A stretch of DNA of 64,000 nt from Cichorium intybus (GCA_023525715.1 JAKNSD010000077.1:669112-733111); one strand, 5' to 3'; positions 1 to 12,800 are shown, counted from the first letter of the stretch. Numbers and translations are program-made. The notes: generated by a model not told the origin, from the sequence alone.

Positions 1-635
1 ATCGCGACCTGATCATGAAGCCTATCGGGGCGCGATCTCAGCGTCCAAGAAAAGCCAAGGCCCGTTTTTTTTAGGATCGCGACCCGATCCCATATAGGAT
101 CGCGACCCGACGAAGCGGCAAGGGTAAATAGACGATCAGTTCATTGGGTTTCACTTTTACCCACATACAACTTCGCACGCCGATCTCTACGGTAAATCGC
201 GATCAAGTTTTTCCAGTTTTTTTCTAGAGTCGAAATCATCATCAAAGGTATGTAAATCCTCGATCCCTCTTCGTATTACATTGCAAATAAGGTAGATATT
301 TGTGAAATTAGGAATAAAATTAGGTTTTATTTGATTCCGGGATTTGAAATTGTTTGCATATTAGATTGTTAGATCATCCCGACGATTCGATTCCCGAATA
401 AAACCTACTAAAATAGATAAGATTTGGCTTGAAATAAGTGAAAAATCGCAAACCCTAGGTCGGACATTCATCGATCGTGACCCGATCTTTGAACAATTTC
501 TTGGATCGCGACCCGATCGACGATGTTCTTCGGACCCATCTGATGATCGCGACCCGACAGCGATCAGGACCGGATTATCCAAGCCCGACCCGACCAGACG
601 ATCGCGACCCGATACCTATGGATCGCGACCCGATC
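1..635 (+). repeat. Interspersed GATCGCGACCCGATC repeats, leader cluster
   Basis: A 15-base near-palindrome GATCGCGACCCGATC recurs at 75-89, 504-518 and 621-635. One-to-few-mismatch copies lie at 1-14, 98-111, 473-487, 545-558 and 600-614. Spacing is irregular (about 20 to 360 bp) and the DNA between is unrelated, so this is not a simple tandem array. The same motif recurs in the 3' LTR of this element (3667-3908). GC content of the motif contrasts with the AT-rich surroundings. Confidence 0.85.
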
Positions 636-717
636 GTCATCCAGGAGAAAAAATCTTATTTTTTCTTTATTATTTTCAAGCTAATATTTTCTATTTTTTA
701 TTTCAATTTTTTCACAG
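248..717 (+). other. Predicted intron in the leader of the Athila ORF
   Basis: A good plant donor (AAAG/GTATGT, GT at 248-249) and a pyrimidine-rich acceptor (TTTTTTCACAG, AG at 716-717) bracket 470 bp. The acceptor lies four bases before the ATG at 722. Splicing would place the ORF start near the end of a short leader. Spliced subgenomic transcripts are known for envelope-like ORFs of some plant Ty3/gypsy elements. Four GATCGCGACCCGATC-type motifs lie inside the intron. This is a consensus-based prediction without transcript evidence. Confidence 0.45.
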
Positions 718-721
718 ATAA

Positions 722-2068
722 ATGGTAGGAAGAAGAGGACAGAACCAACCACCGAAGGATTTACCAACGCATCCGTGGCTACAATTTCCAGCCACGATCA
801 ACGAAGCAAGACGACAGCGGTATTTTGGTGAGTTGGCAAAGATTCATAAGAAAGAAATTGACGTGCCTCCATCATTAGACTGGGAATTTGTAGCAACAGT
901 CGGGCTAAACAACCGTCTAGCAGCTTTCACAACTAAAACACACGCTGCTTCCGGTTTCCACTGTCATGCATGGGATAGGCTCTTCCACTTCCAGGAGCCT
1001 ATTTTCCGAGAGATTACTCTAGAGTTCCTATCCACCGTGCATTTTGAGCAGCACAAAGAATTAACGGATAGGACCGCACTCTCCTTCAGGCTAGGAGGAG
1101 TTAGCCGAGAGTGCAGTGTAGTAGAGCTAGGGATACGCCTAGGTCTATACACGAGGGAGGAGACTGTTTCTGTTGGATTCTCCACATTCTTTGAGGCTTG
1201 TCTCAAGCACCAGCCCGGGGAGTTCCATTTAGCAGATGTTTGGGCACTGCTAGCCAATGAGGTGTTCGATTCACACACCGCGGTGGAGAGCCGTATCCGC
1301 TCCCCTGTCCACCGCCTGCTTTATAGACTCGTAGCCACTACGGTTAATCACCGTAGGGGCTGCGAGAAGGTACCAGTCGACGATGTCTTCTACCTGTGGT
1401 GCCTACTTTCAGAGGGTGTGTGCCTCAATGTCCCATACACACTTGCAGTTTTCCTTTCCAGGAAAGCAAAAGGGGCGAAGGGGAAAAGCCCCATTAGTGG
1501 TGGGCATTTTATTTCCAGGCTAGCCAGATCTTATGATGTTTTCTCTTCTCCTCACGCACGGGGACTCACAAGGTCGGACCCGCGATTCATGCAGAGGGTC
1601 TACTTGGAGCTGATGAGAGTGATCGGTCGAGACGATCACGGTGCTTTGGTCATACTAGAGGTGGACCCTGTTGAGCAGGGTCACGACATGGAGGATCAGT
1701 CTGATGTTCAACCAGAGGCAGCCCCCAGAGCTTATTGTCGTCGTCGCCAGAGGTCTCTAGTCCAGCATGCTATCCCAAAGCAGGAGATCGACTTACGTTA
1801 CTTATCTCAGCAGATAAGTAACATGGATCTGAGGAGGGAGAGAGACATGCAGAGGATAGAGCGCGATATTTTTAGGAGACATGTACATGACCAGTGGATG
1901 TCACACACCATGCAGGAGTTCTACGAGAGTCAGGGTTTCCAGCCATCCTTTCCTTACCCGACTTATGTTCCTCCTGTCCCTACTTGGTTTGTACCACCTG
2001 ACTATCTGCAGGATTTTGGCGATGGCACTGGTACTTCAGGATCTGCTTTTGATGTTGCAGAGGAGTGA
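722..2068 (+). CDS. Athila-type retrotransposon ORF (ATHILA ORF-1-like)
   Basis: The 448-residue frame is intact. I recognise it as the plant retrotransposon protein of the ATHILA ORF-1 type by the pattern around residues 50-75 (LDWEFVATVGLNNRLAAF), RLGGVSRECSVVELGIRLGLY (about 123-143) and GGHFISRLARSYDVF (about 257-271). The C-terminal third is charged, with a likely coiled coil (about residues 355-390) and then a Pro/Tyr/Phe-rich tail. There is no signal peptide, protease, reverse transcriptase or integrase motif. It lies between the leader and the noncoding 3' internal region, where Athila elements carry a third, envelope-like ORF; its function is unknown in the family. The start is the first ATG after a predicted splice acceptor at 717. 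An open frame of this length among decayed neighbours suggests a fairly recent insertion. Confidence 0.75.
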   Translation: MVGRRGQNQPPKDLPTHPWLQFPATINEARRQRYFGELAKIHKKEIDVPPSLDWEFVATVGLNNRLAAFTTKTHAASGFHCHAWDRLFHFQEPIFREITLEFLSTVHFEQHKELTDRTALSFRLGGVSRECSVVELGIRLGLYTREETVSVGFSTFFEACLKHQPGEFHLADVWALLANEVFDSHTAVESRIRSPVHRLLYRLVATTVNHRRGCEKVPVDDVFYLWCLLSEGVCLNVPYTLAVFLSRKAKGAKGKSPISGGHFISRLARSYDVFSSPHARGLTRSDPRFMQRVYLELMRVIGRDDHGALVILEVDPVEQGHDMEDQSDVQPEAAPRAYCRRRQRSLVQHAIPKQEIDLRYLSQQISNMDLRRERDMQRIERDIFRRHVHDQWMSHTMQEFYESQGFQPSFPYPTYVPPVPTWFVPPDYLQDFGDGTGTSGSAFDVAEE

Positions 2069-3408
2069 TCTTATGTTTTTGTACTTAAATACTTTGGATT
2101 TATTTTAAGTTTTATTTAGTGTGGTGTGTTTTATTATCGCGTGGTGTGTTAATATTTTTTTTTTGAGTGTTGATGCAGAATTTGGGTTTGATCAGACGCT
2201 GGCAGTCAGTTCAGCAATTTTCTTCTGTGGAAAAATGTCCTTTAAGCAACACGACTCATTACCTAAGGGGAGTCCATTCCAATTAAACTCCTTATTGATT
2301 TAAATGATATATACAATAAAAAACTTATTGTATAAAATAAGTGTAGGGTATGAAAGTCAAACTGCAATGATTAACTGAGCCAAGTCAAAATTTTTATCTT
2401 AAAACATCTTTTCCAAAATTGAACACTAAGAAGGTAATTGTTAAAAAAAAATGTTTTGAAAATAAATTCGTAGGTTAAACTTGATCTTATGGTCTTATTT
2501 TTTAATTTTTCATTATTTCATATAAAATTTAATTCTTTAAATGACAAGTAGTTAGAATGAAATTTACAAAATGTTTTGCATAAATAACGAAATAGACCCA
2601 TTGAAAATTAAGTTTTTGTCAAAACAGGTTGAGTCAGTTTCCCTACTCGCGCGAATGTTATGCTATTACTAAATTGAGGAAAATAAGCCTCGATAAAAGA
2701 GCTTAAAATGAGAAAAATTCTCAATAAATCTAATGTGGTAAAAAGCGAAAGTCAAGTAATGTTACACCATAAGATTGAGACTCAGGAAGGAAATTCAATC
2801 AGTGGCCTTTGACATTCGAGCAAGTAGACATAAAATGGGGCCCACGGGCATTTCTACTCCTTATTATCTAAAACCAACTGGTTTGGGATAATATTGTCGA
2901 AAGCTCGCTACACGGGTGTCATCGAAAGTCATGGGATTTCCTTAGTGGCCTTTGGAATTTGAATTAGTAAACTCTGTACAGTTATGAGTTGAAAATTTGT
3001 AATCAAGAGTTCCATAGAAAGTCACGAGTTTCAAAGGTGCGAAAAAGAGGAGATAATAACTTAACTTGATAAATTTAGTCCAACATAATTTTTGGGAAAC
3101 TTGACAAAAGATCTTGAGGTGAAAGAAATTTTTAAGGGTATATTCAATGTTATGTAAAAATGAGTATTTTTTTTCAATCTAAAGACTTGTCATTAAGAGA
3201 AAGAGATTTTATGTAAAATTTTGGAAAGTTAGAAATACGTACATAAGACTAGGTATAATCTACTATGTTTATTCTTAAAATTTTATTCTTAACATCGGTA
3301 AATAATGATAGATCTGTGATAGCAATTGGAAAGTTGTTTGGATATCAAATTTCTTAGCTGGTTTTAAATTGTAGTTTGCTTGAGGACAAGCAAAGTTCAA
3401 GTGTATGG
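2069..3408 (+). other. Noncoding 3' internal region of the Athila-like element
   Basis: AT-rich DNA without a convincing reading frame. It ends in a degenerate polypurine-like tract (about 3391-3408) directly before the LTR. Long noncoding stretches between the last ORF and the 3' LTR are usual for Athila-type elements. Confidence 0.6.
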
Positions 3409-3666
3409 TGTTTTGATATTGCCTCATTATACATATATTTCGGGCAATATCGAGTGCTTAAACACGTGTTATTGGTTTAACATCAAGATAAAAGGTACTT
3501 ATTCATTTTAATTACCAAGACACAGGAAAATTGTTGTATGAATAAGAAGGAGCTGAATTCAAGCTTTAAAATGAGGAAAAAGGAGTAAAAGACCCTTCGG
3601 GAAAGAAAGAGCTGAATAGAGCGAATATTGGGCGAAAAAACGAAGAAAGAAGTCCAACAGGACCAC

Positions 3667-3908
3667 GATCGCAACCTGATCTCAACCAAGATCGGGGCCC
3701 GATCTGCTGACAAACGCGTGACTATTTGCTGACAAAAAGATCACGAAAATTCTTCAAATCACGTCCCTACGAAGATCGCGTCCCGATCACCATGTGGATC
3801 GCGACCCGACCCACCAACCACAGTCCACTAAGTCGGGGTAGTGGCTAACTGAGAAACGCACTTCACGCTAGATCGCGACCCGATCCTCTATAGGATCGCG
3901 ACGCGATC
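3667..3908 (+). repeat. GATCGCGACCCGATC-like repeats in LTR U3
   Basis: Copies at 3667-3681, 3690-3704, 3774-3788, 3797-3810, 3871-3885 and 3894-3908, several differing by one or two bases. The cluster ends about 15 bp upstream of the TATA box, where transcription-factor sites are expected. It is the same motif as in the leader. Confidence 0.85.
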
Positions 3909-3923
3909 TCCCCTGGACAGCAG

Positions 3924-3932
3924 TATAAATAG
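3924..3932 (+). promoter_or_regulatory. TATA box of the Athila-like LTR
   Basis: TATAAATAG follows the GATCGCG motif cluster and precedes a C/T/A-rich stretch (3955-4030) resembling a plant transcription start and 5' UTR. This is the expected U3/R arrangement. Confidence 0.65.
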
Positions 3933-5105
3933 AGGCCTTCTCTTGTTGTTTGAGACACACCTAACCTACACTCCTATAACTCCAGACCTAGAGAAATTCA
4001 CTCTCTATACTCCTCATCTCAACCTCTCATATCAAGGAAAGAAGCTTTGCTAGCGGATAGCCTCGAAGGATCAAGAAGCATCATAGCTTGGATATTCGGT
4101 TTGCTTACTTATGTTTAGCTTTCTTAATTATTCCGTGTGTTGCATGTTCATGATTATGGAATAATTTACTTGTGCTTTTACTTAGAATAGATGAAACTTA
4201 TAATCATGTTTTGATTGATATAAATTGGATATTGCATGTTTTATAATTTACTTTGCATGTTTATTTAACCAACTTATGTATATTGAGAATTTATCTTTGA
4301 AACTTATTACTGAGTTATTTTAGTTTAGATGACCATTCTTACTAAATTAACTTGTATCATAATATATATGGTTCATATATATTTATGACTAGTGATTGAC
4401 CAAATCCTAGGTTAAGTTACAAAGAAAGAATCTTATATGCATATGTCAAAACTGTATTAGTTGACCAAGCTATACATCTCATTTTGATTTTCATGACCAT
4501 TGATATCAAAAGCAATAAATAAATCATGCAGAGTACGAATAAATCGAATGATTATTTGGAATAATTAATTACAGGACCAATGGAATTAATAATCTTTTAA
4601 TCATAAAATTGGATTGTTGGACCAAGACATCCGATTAACATAGAACTCGGTATTTAACTTGTTAATATCCATTGCACATTATTATCAATCAGAATATTAT
4701 TATAAGAAGTAATCACCTCTGAGTAAAAGCATATTTGTTCAAACTATCTGTTCAGTTTAACTTCAACCTTGTTACTATTTACTTAATTGTTATCACCACC
4801 TTTTCACAATATCAATTACACAAACTCCCCCCTCTTATCTATTTTATATTATTATAAATTATTCATTGATAAGTGATTTTCTTCAATTTAATCCAATTCC
4901 CTTGGGTTCGACCCGGATTTACCATTACTATATTATAACCGATTAGGTATACTTGCCTAGTTGCGTTGTTTTCATTCATGGTATTTCCCTGTTTATAAAT
5001 TTAAAACTTATGCGAAGAAATTACAAAGATCATATTTGAATCCTCAGTATTCCAAAAACTCGTGGTATTATTTTGGGGATATAAATATGTATGTTTGAAA
5101 ACACA

Positions 5106-6100
5106 TCAATAATCTTATGGGTCAATAGTCACTTGTAAAATCCAATCAAAGCAGTTTTGGTGGACCATTTTCATTAGTAACGACTCAAAAAGTTCCAACT
5201 TCAAGAAACTCACCACAACAGTTGGTTCAATCTGCATCATATCAAACTGTGGTGACTAACTCGATTTATCAACCAACCGTTCAGAATACTGCATATCCGT
5301 CTATTGTTCAACGCACATATCAAGCACATGTATATGTCCAGCAACAACTTTATCAACCACCAATCCAATCCCACACCATACCATCCAACTACATTCTTCC
5401 ATCACCAACAGAATCTTACTATTCAAAAAACAGAAGATGATGAGGAAGCAGCTTATCAACACGAGATAGCACTGATCATTCAAAAATTTTATCACATCGA
5501 TAGAATTAAAAATCTAATTGACAGTCCAAAGAATTCGAGTGATAACGTTACAGAGTGTAACAACCGAAATCTAGATGTGTTCCTCACTCAGAAAGGGATT
5601 AAGCACAATTTCTCAGCTCCATACACACCGTAATAGAATGGTGTTGTAGAAAGGAGGAATCGGACACTTGTTGAAGCTGCAAGATCAATGTTGTACTTTT
5701 GCTAACTTGCTTTTGTACTTCTGGGCAGAAGGAGTGGCCACAACATGCTTTGTGCATAATCGTACAATTATTAAAAATGCTGATGATGACCCCATACGAA
5801 GTTATAAACAGAAGGAAACCGAATATTAATTCTTCCACATTTTTGGCTACCAATGTTTCATAAAAAATAACAAAGATCAACTAGGAAAATTTGTGTCAAA
5901 ATGTGAAGAATGAATTTTTATGGGTTACTTATCAAAATATGTAGTCTACCGAGTGTTGAACAAACGAACAAGGCTCATCAAAGGAATTTTAGATGTTGAT
6001 TTCGATGATCAATATCTCTGGAGAAAGAAGTCCAATAATATTTTATTTATCATAGAGAATGATATGCCCGAAGATCAATGTCCTGTGAGACCTATTGAAA
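5106..6100 (+). pseudogene. Copia-1 gag/integrase remnant, copy A
   Basis: Broken pieces of a Ty1/copia polyprotein: a gag C-terminal region rich in Gln, Tyr and Pro (5222-5440), then an abrupt jump into integrase. The integrase part reads as GIKHNFSAPYTP, a stop, then NGVVERRNRTLVEAARSM, and later the C-terminal integrase/GYS-like region (5920-6050). Stops and frameshifts interrupt it several times, and the segment from the gag zinc knuckle to the integrase N-terminus is missing. Copy B has the same internal deletion, so this decay predates the duplication. The left end is cut by the Athila insertion. Confidence 0.8.
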
Positions 6101-6439
6101 TTGATTATGATCTTCTCCTTGATCCAAGAGAAATTGCTGCACATGCAGAAGTATTTGATGGGTTTTATGCAAACTATAAATTTAAATATCTTAAGTTCAC
6201 ATGCACCTTAATAGGATCTATGTTTTCACTATTGAATCTATAACTAAGAACATAAGGTATAAATTAAAATTATATTCTAAAACAGGTTAGAATTTCTTAC
6301 ATGAAAGCTTTGGAAGCAAGCACCACAAGTGTCGTGCCTCTAATAGCTCACACCTAGAACCAAGCAAGCAAGAAATAAAAGAGAGGGAGGAGAGGAACTC
6401 TTCTCTTTTGCGAGATTTTAAGGGGTCATGGGGCCTCTA

Positions 6440-6446
6440 TTTATAG
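6440..6446 (-). promoter_or_regulatory. TATA box of Copia-2 LTR, minus strand
   Basis: Complement of GGCTATAAATAG. Downstream on the minus strand is a C/T-rich leader, and the corresponding position in the plus-strand relative (53933) also has a TATA box. Confidence 0.5.
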
Positions 6447-6545
6447 CCCAAAACTGATAAGTCATATGGCATAAAACTGCCATAATTGAACTCTTGATAT
6501 GCTAAGCCTTTTATCATACAATTCAATTGACTTATCATTACATAA

Positions 6546-6971
<426 letters not shown>

Positions 6972-7066
<95 letters not shown>
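6972..7066. repeat. (TA)n tract, right flank of family F1 unit
   Basis: Uninterrupted TA. In copy B this tract has shrunk to about 19 bp (32965-32983). Confidence 0.98.
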
Positions 7067-7068
<2 letters not shown>

Positions 7069-7344
7069 TCCAAATATATATACTATATATTTATCTATTG
7101 CTCAACTATTGAACAATTACAATTCAACCCATGTACTTTTAATTAATCCAATTAATCCCAAAATTAATTCTAAATTAATTTTTGATTAATCATTAATTAA
7201 ATATCATGATTTCTAATTATTAATAAATCAATTTCTCTCTCTCTCTTTATAAGTTAACTTGTCCTCTGCTAGTTTTGAGGGCAACTCAAAAGGACTGTGC
7301 TGCCATCAATCCAGTATATTCCTAAATTATAGGCATGGCTTAGA

Positions 7345-9787
7345 CACCTAATCCAATAGTGTATTTTACTCATCAAATTGCGCACAACAATACGTTTTAT
7401 AACATCGAGTTACCGATGCGTTTACGCATTATCAATGCACAACCGACTTGTAAATTTCAACTCATATGTGTCCGTTTCAAGATCATAAGATATTATCGTC
7501 TCATAATTACTCGTGATATAATCCATGAAGTAATTCTCTGAGCGTGGGTTTTTCCAATACTCAAATCTCCATTTCTAAGTACTCATAAACATTGCAGCAA
7601 AACTATTGATATGTCTAACTCCTTAGACAGTCTACAATTCAATTCATGACAGTCTTAATTCACTACTTACTTCCGAAAGTATGAACGACTGTGGAACTTT
7701 GAATAATCAAATTATTCGGGAAGTAAAACTTGCAAAAGCGAAACATAAAGATCTGATTGGCAGCTACTCCTGCTAATTACCAAGTCTCCACGAGGTAATC
7801 ACCAAATCAAATTTATTATAATGTCGTTATATGTTTCTTGGTTTCTATTAAACTTTCAATTAAGATTTTCTATGTCTATATACCCAAAATGACCTTCACT
7901 CTTTCCATGTATCCAACATGTCCTACATTGATACACATCATTGCAGATAATCCGATCGGATACTTTTCCGATGATATCTCAATGTGTCATTTGTCTTTCT
8001 CTCTCCTAACTCCATGCCGGAAATGGTGGTGTGCACTGCGACTTCTCATGGTTCTCGGGATCTAAGTCTAGGTGACTGTACCCTTTGATGTAAAGATGAT
8101 TTCAAGGTGTTTATGATGTGCCGGTGATCCACACGCACTCCATCAAAATACCAATGAAACTATTTAGCTATGAAGTCCTTTAGCACCACACTATGGTGTT
8201 AATAATTACATATTTGAAACTCCTTTCAAATCATTATTACATTCACCCCAATCATAATAATCTGTCCAGTATCCTAAGCCAGGTGGTATCCTGAATCCAA
8301 CTTACCATGCTCTAAGCATTAAGTCATCATGATAAGTCAATGACACTTATTATCGATCCATTGTGCAGAAGCTCATGGGATCAGATCTATTCTATTCCGA
8401 ACTTTTTCAGAATCCTTGTGTCGTGACTTTCAGAAAATATTTCCTATTGGAGACATACATCTTGAATCTTATCAAGATCATATTAATACTGGCAGGGTCA
8501 ATACTGGTGTTTTACATTTATTGGATAGATGATTATGACTATGTGAGTGTGTTGTACCTTCTTTATATCTTTCATGCCAAGTCATCACACTTTGCAATGA
8601 TAGGAAACTCCTTTCCTGGGGTTATGCATCTTGAATCTCATCAATATCATATTAGCAGAGTTTTCTTCTATCCAATAGATGTTCACAACCACTTGAGTAT
8701 GTTGTATCTCTTTTAAGTCTTTCATAGCGAATCATCTATCAATGCCAAGTCATTACACTTTGTAATGATAAGAGACGTTTCCTAGAAGTAGTACGTAACT
8801 GACATATTTTGATAGGTAGATTACAACGACACTCTCACTAGCTTCGACATGGTTTTGGAACCCTTTCAGACTATTCACAAAATTCAAACCTTTTGCATAT
8901 TCTGATAATCCAAAGTCCAAACTTCTGACATAATCATTGGACTCTTTCGTACTATTAATTTTGGCATGTTTTGAGAATCCGAAGATCCTTCCGTGCAAGG
9001 TGCCCATTAGAGGAATCTACGGGGCTATGTACCTTTTGTATCGACATGTTCTAAACCCTTTTGGTTGTGTCTTACATGCAACCCTTGTGTTTTTTCATTA
9101 AAGGAAAGCGGTTCAGATCATCCAATCCTGCTATGACTTACGAAGTGTAGTTATAGCAAACACTATCTTTTCAGATTTTTGTTAGTTCTGTTGAGAGCGT
9201 CTCTCTCAAAATCAATCACATGAATTTGAGTATTGCATCACTCAACCATTCTTGCTTAGAATATAGGTACATTTCAATCTATGTTGCTTTCTTTTGATGA
9301 TTCAATTACTCCCACCGGTTCTTTAGGTCATGGGTAAAATCAGTCAAATTATCACATAGACCGAGTCTCGCCCTAAGGTTCTCTTATTTGGTAGCATCCG
9401 GGCTCACCAATGCTTCCAAGAAGTAGGATTGCTTATCTGTGAACAGTTCAAGGCTTCAATAAATCACTTATTGATCTTATTACCCAGATCATAACACCTT
9501 TTGTTGATCTTATACTTCCTTTGAGGTCCTTGAACAGTTCAAGGCTTCAATAAATCACTTATTCTGATAAGTGAAGTCATATTTGTCACACTGATTGGCA
9601 AATATTATGAAGTATAACTAATTGTGTTTTATTTACATATTCGAGCTATTCACTAATGTGACCGTTGCGCATAATCTTAAAGTCATTTACATCCCCATGT
9701 AAATTTATGATTCTGTTACTTTGTTCAAGATATGCAATCATCACATGACTCTAAGCCAACTGATTCCAAAATCCTATCCATTGGATA
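7345..9787 (-). mobile_element. Copia-2 internal region, reverse strand, copy A (part 1)
   Basis: Noncoding retroelement DNA that on the minus strand matches the plus-strand Copia-2 derivative at about 50000-53450, with the same order and the same motifs next to the polypurine tract. Compared with copy B it lacks about 330 bp next to the LTR (33290-33612) including the polypurine tract. Near 9438-9500 it also has a deletion with templated filler. Short frames such as 8363-8716 have no polymerase motifs and I do not regard them as genes. Confidence 0.6.
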
Positions 9788-9801
9788 TTTGGGTGTAGGG
9801 A

Positions 9802-12800
9802 TGTGACAATTGTAAATTTTGGTCAACGAAAGTCAACCATAGTCAAACGAAGCGTACATTAATCCATATGTTGAAAAGTTATTTTCCATAACTTTTGCGA
9901 TGTATTATTAAATATTATAATACTACGTATGCTAATTCAAAACAATTATCGAGTAAACGCCGAAGATACGGATAATAAACTACTGTAGCGTAAAAATTTG
10001 ATAATTATACAATTATTATTTTGAGAATAAGAATATTCATAAAACGATCTACTCATAAATACGAACCCGTAGATATATAGAACGTTGAAAACGGAGTTCG
10101 TATGTGAAAGTTACAACAATTAAACCGCTGTGAACGGATAAATGTACACAGGGTTTGGACTCAAAATACAAAATGTGGTGCCTTAAACATCAAATATGGA
10201 ATAACAAATCATATATTATGAAGCGTAATACTATCTAGTATTTAATTTCATAGCTAAATACATTTTCTGGTAAAATGCTGAAAATCGAGTAATCGGAAGA
10301 ATACTGCACTTAAACTCGTATTTCATCGTCTAACGAGTTATGATTCTATCTAAATAAATGTTTAGCAATGTTTTTATACATAATATTTATTTAGAAGATC
10401 ATTTCTTCAAAAACTCATAGAATTACGCTAAAACGTTTTACGATTTTATAAAACTTACTTATTTTTATATAAAAGAGTGACATTTTTATAAAACCAACCC
10501 ACCCCACCCCACCCCCTACCCCCATCAGCTAAATCTCTCCAAGATCACCATGATCTTAGTTCACTATTCACAATCTAGCTAGAAATGATTTCCGTAATAA
10601 AATATATTAAAACAAAATCTTGGAAAATCATATAAATAGAATCAAAGCTTCTCATTTGAACACAACTCCATCCAACACCTCTCATCTCTCTCTCAAGATC
10701 TGATCCTCCCCCATCCCCTTCATCATTTTCGTCCACCACCACAAACCACCGCCGGCCACCACCTTCCACCACAACCGTTCTTCGTTTTCAAGCGTTTTTC
10801 AAACCTTTTTTGTAAGTTAGCTTTCTTTAGTGATTTTAAACCTTACTACACCACTTTTATCTCATTTACACACACTAACATCTATGTAAAACCTTTGGGT
10901 AATAGCTTTGTCCAAGGGTACTTCGAGCTTCAAAGCTTAGATCTTCGTTTCTACCGTAAATCCCGCAAGAACAACCTTGTTTTAAGTAAAGCACGCGTCA
11001 AGGGTGAGTTCATACCCCTCATTTTCATCTTTTCAAACCTTTTTGGGGGGGAATACAAGTTCATTTACTATAAATGTTGTTTTATACAAGTTTATATGTG
11101 TTTAAATGCTATAAGTGACGTTTTACACAAGTTTATAAAACTAGTTGTTGTGTAAAAATATTATTGACATGAAATATGGATAGATCCATGTATTATAAAC
11201 ACTATGATATATTAAGTTGTGTAAAAGTTACAAAACTACAAATAAAGTGTACAAAAATACTAGATCTTGGATAAAAACGTTATAAAAATGAAAACTAGTA
11301 AAAACTACGTTTTTATAAACAAAAGTACTATTTTCTAGCAAAAATGGTTATAACCAAGTTACTACACCATTTTTGTGAGAAATATCTTAAAAGATGATAT
11401 TTATAATCATTTGAATAAGTTACTTCGTTATTATTCACAAAAATATGATTATTACGACGAAATACTAAAAATAGACTATTATTGGAATAGTTTATGAACA
11501 CAAGGTTATTATGACGTTTGAACATGACAAAAATAATTATATAAAATTATATAATTATTAAACATTACTATACTATCATGGGAAGTGATATTTTTATAAG
11601 GAAATTGACATTTTAAACAAAAATAACCATTTGGAAAGATTACCATCATTTTGACAAAATCACAAGATTTAAAATGTTGCCATCACTTATGTAAGATGAC
11701 TAAAATAAATTTATTTGCCATGACATGTTGATAAACTTTAAATCTATTTTATTAGTATATTTAGTGCCTTAGATGTAAGAAATTATAATTTTCAACTTAT
11801 TGACATCTTTTAGGCTTAAATACGTTAACACAACGAAAACATTTATATAAATTATAATGGGTATAATTTATGGAACGAACGACAAAGATACGGCATAAAT
11901 ACGAAAGATAATTATATAATTATATAATTATTACATACTATAATTATCATGGACAATTTGATAATTACAAACGTAAAGGAGTTTTCAGTACATTTACATA
12001 CTATAATTATCATGGACAATTTGATAATTACGAATACAAAGGGTTTTCACTACATTTACAAGCAAAGTTTTACACTATAATTATTATGAGTATATTTTGA
12101 TAATTCCAAATACAAAGGGTTTTCACTACATTTACAAGCAAGGTTTTACACAATAACTATCATGAGTATATTTTGATAATTACAAATACAAAAGGATTTT
12201 CATTGCAGTACGAACTAGGATAAGACATCACGTTGGGTGGTTATGTGAGACATTTCTTCACAGTACTGAAAGATGTACGCATTAAGTCCTGGATTATAAC
12301 CTTAATCATTCATGAGCGAGATAGTTGTGTATAGATCTATACGGGACTGACAATCCCGCCCTAAGCTGCTAGCTACAGCTAGACCGGCAGGTCTGGGGTG
12401 ACAATGTCTTAACATTGCGACGCCTGAAGAACGTCGTGGCAGGCCTACATACTAGTCAGTAAGGTTATAATAACTCACATGAACGACAACGAATATCCTT
12501 AGTTTGGGGAAAAACATTCTTCAAATGGTTTTATATAAATATAAAACTACATGTTGCTCTACACTAAATATAAGTATGGCTTTTACTTATACATACGGGT
12601 TTTATGGGATTAAAACCACAGTTTATCAAGATACAAATATAAGTATGGTTTTACTTATATATACGAGTTTTATGGTATTAAAACTACACTCGAACAAGTT
12701 ACAAATATAAGTATGGTTTTACTTATACATACAAGTTTTATGGAAATTAAAACTACATTTTATCAAGATATAAATAAGAGTACGATTTTACCTACGTGAA

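Larger units (their letters stand above)
1..5105 (+). mobile_element. Athila-like Ty3/gypsy LTR retrotransposon, 3' part
   Basis: The order is motif-rich leader, ORF at 722-2068, noncoding 3' internal region (2069-3408), polypurine-like tract and 3' LTR (3409-5105). The stretch TTGAGGACAAGCAAAG at 3380-3395, just upstream of the LTR, is the arrangement typical of Athila-type elements. The right end is defined by comparison with copy B: sequence from 5106 onward matches 31489 onward, while 5105 and leftward does not, so the LTR ends at 5105 and the element sits inside Copia-1. The gag-pol part and the 5' LTR are outside the window or lost. The clade assignment rests on ORF type and structure, not on reverse transcriptase. 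Confidence 0.72.
3409..5105 (+). mobile_element. 3' LTR of the Athila-like element
   Basis: The LTR begins TGTTTTGATATTGCC after the polypurine-like tract and ends GAAAACACA, giving the TG...CA ends of an LTR and a length of about 1.7 kb. Its U3 part carries six GATCGCGACCCGATC-like motifs (3667-3908) followed by a TATA box at 3924. The right border is fixed by the copy A/copy B comparison. The left border could shift by a few bases because the polypurine tract is mutated. Confidence 0.7.

Noticed and set aside
4905..4925. GGGTTCGACCCGG, resembling a tRNA T-arm
   Set aside because: No cloverleaf around it; it lies in the R/U5 part of the Athila-like LTR.
5920..6243. 107-residue open frame after the Copia-1 integrase as an independent gene
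   Set aside because: The first half is the integrase C-terminal region. The rest reads through into DNA that aligns in reverse with a Copia-2 LTR.
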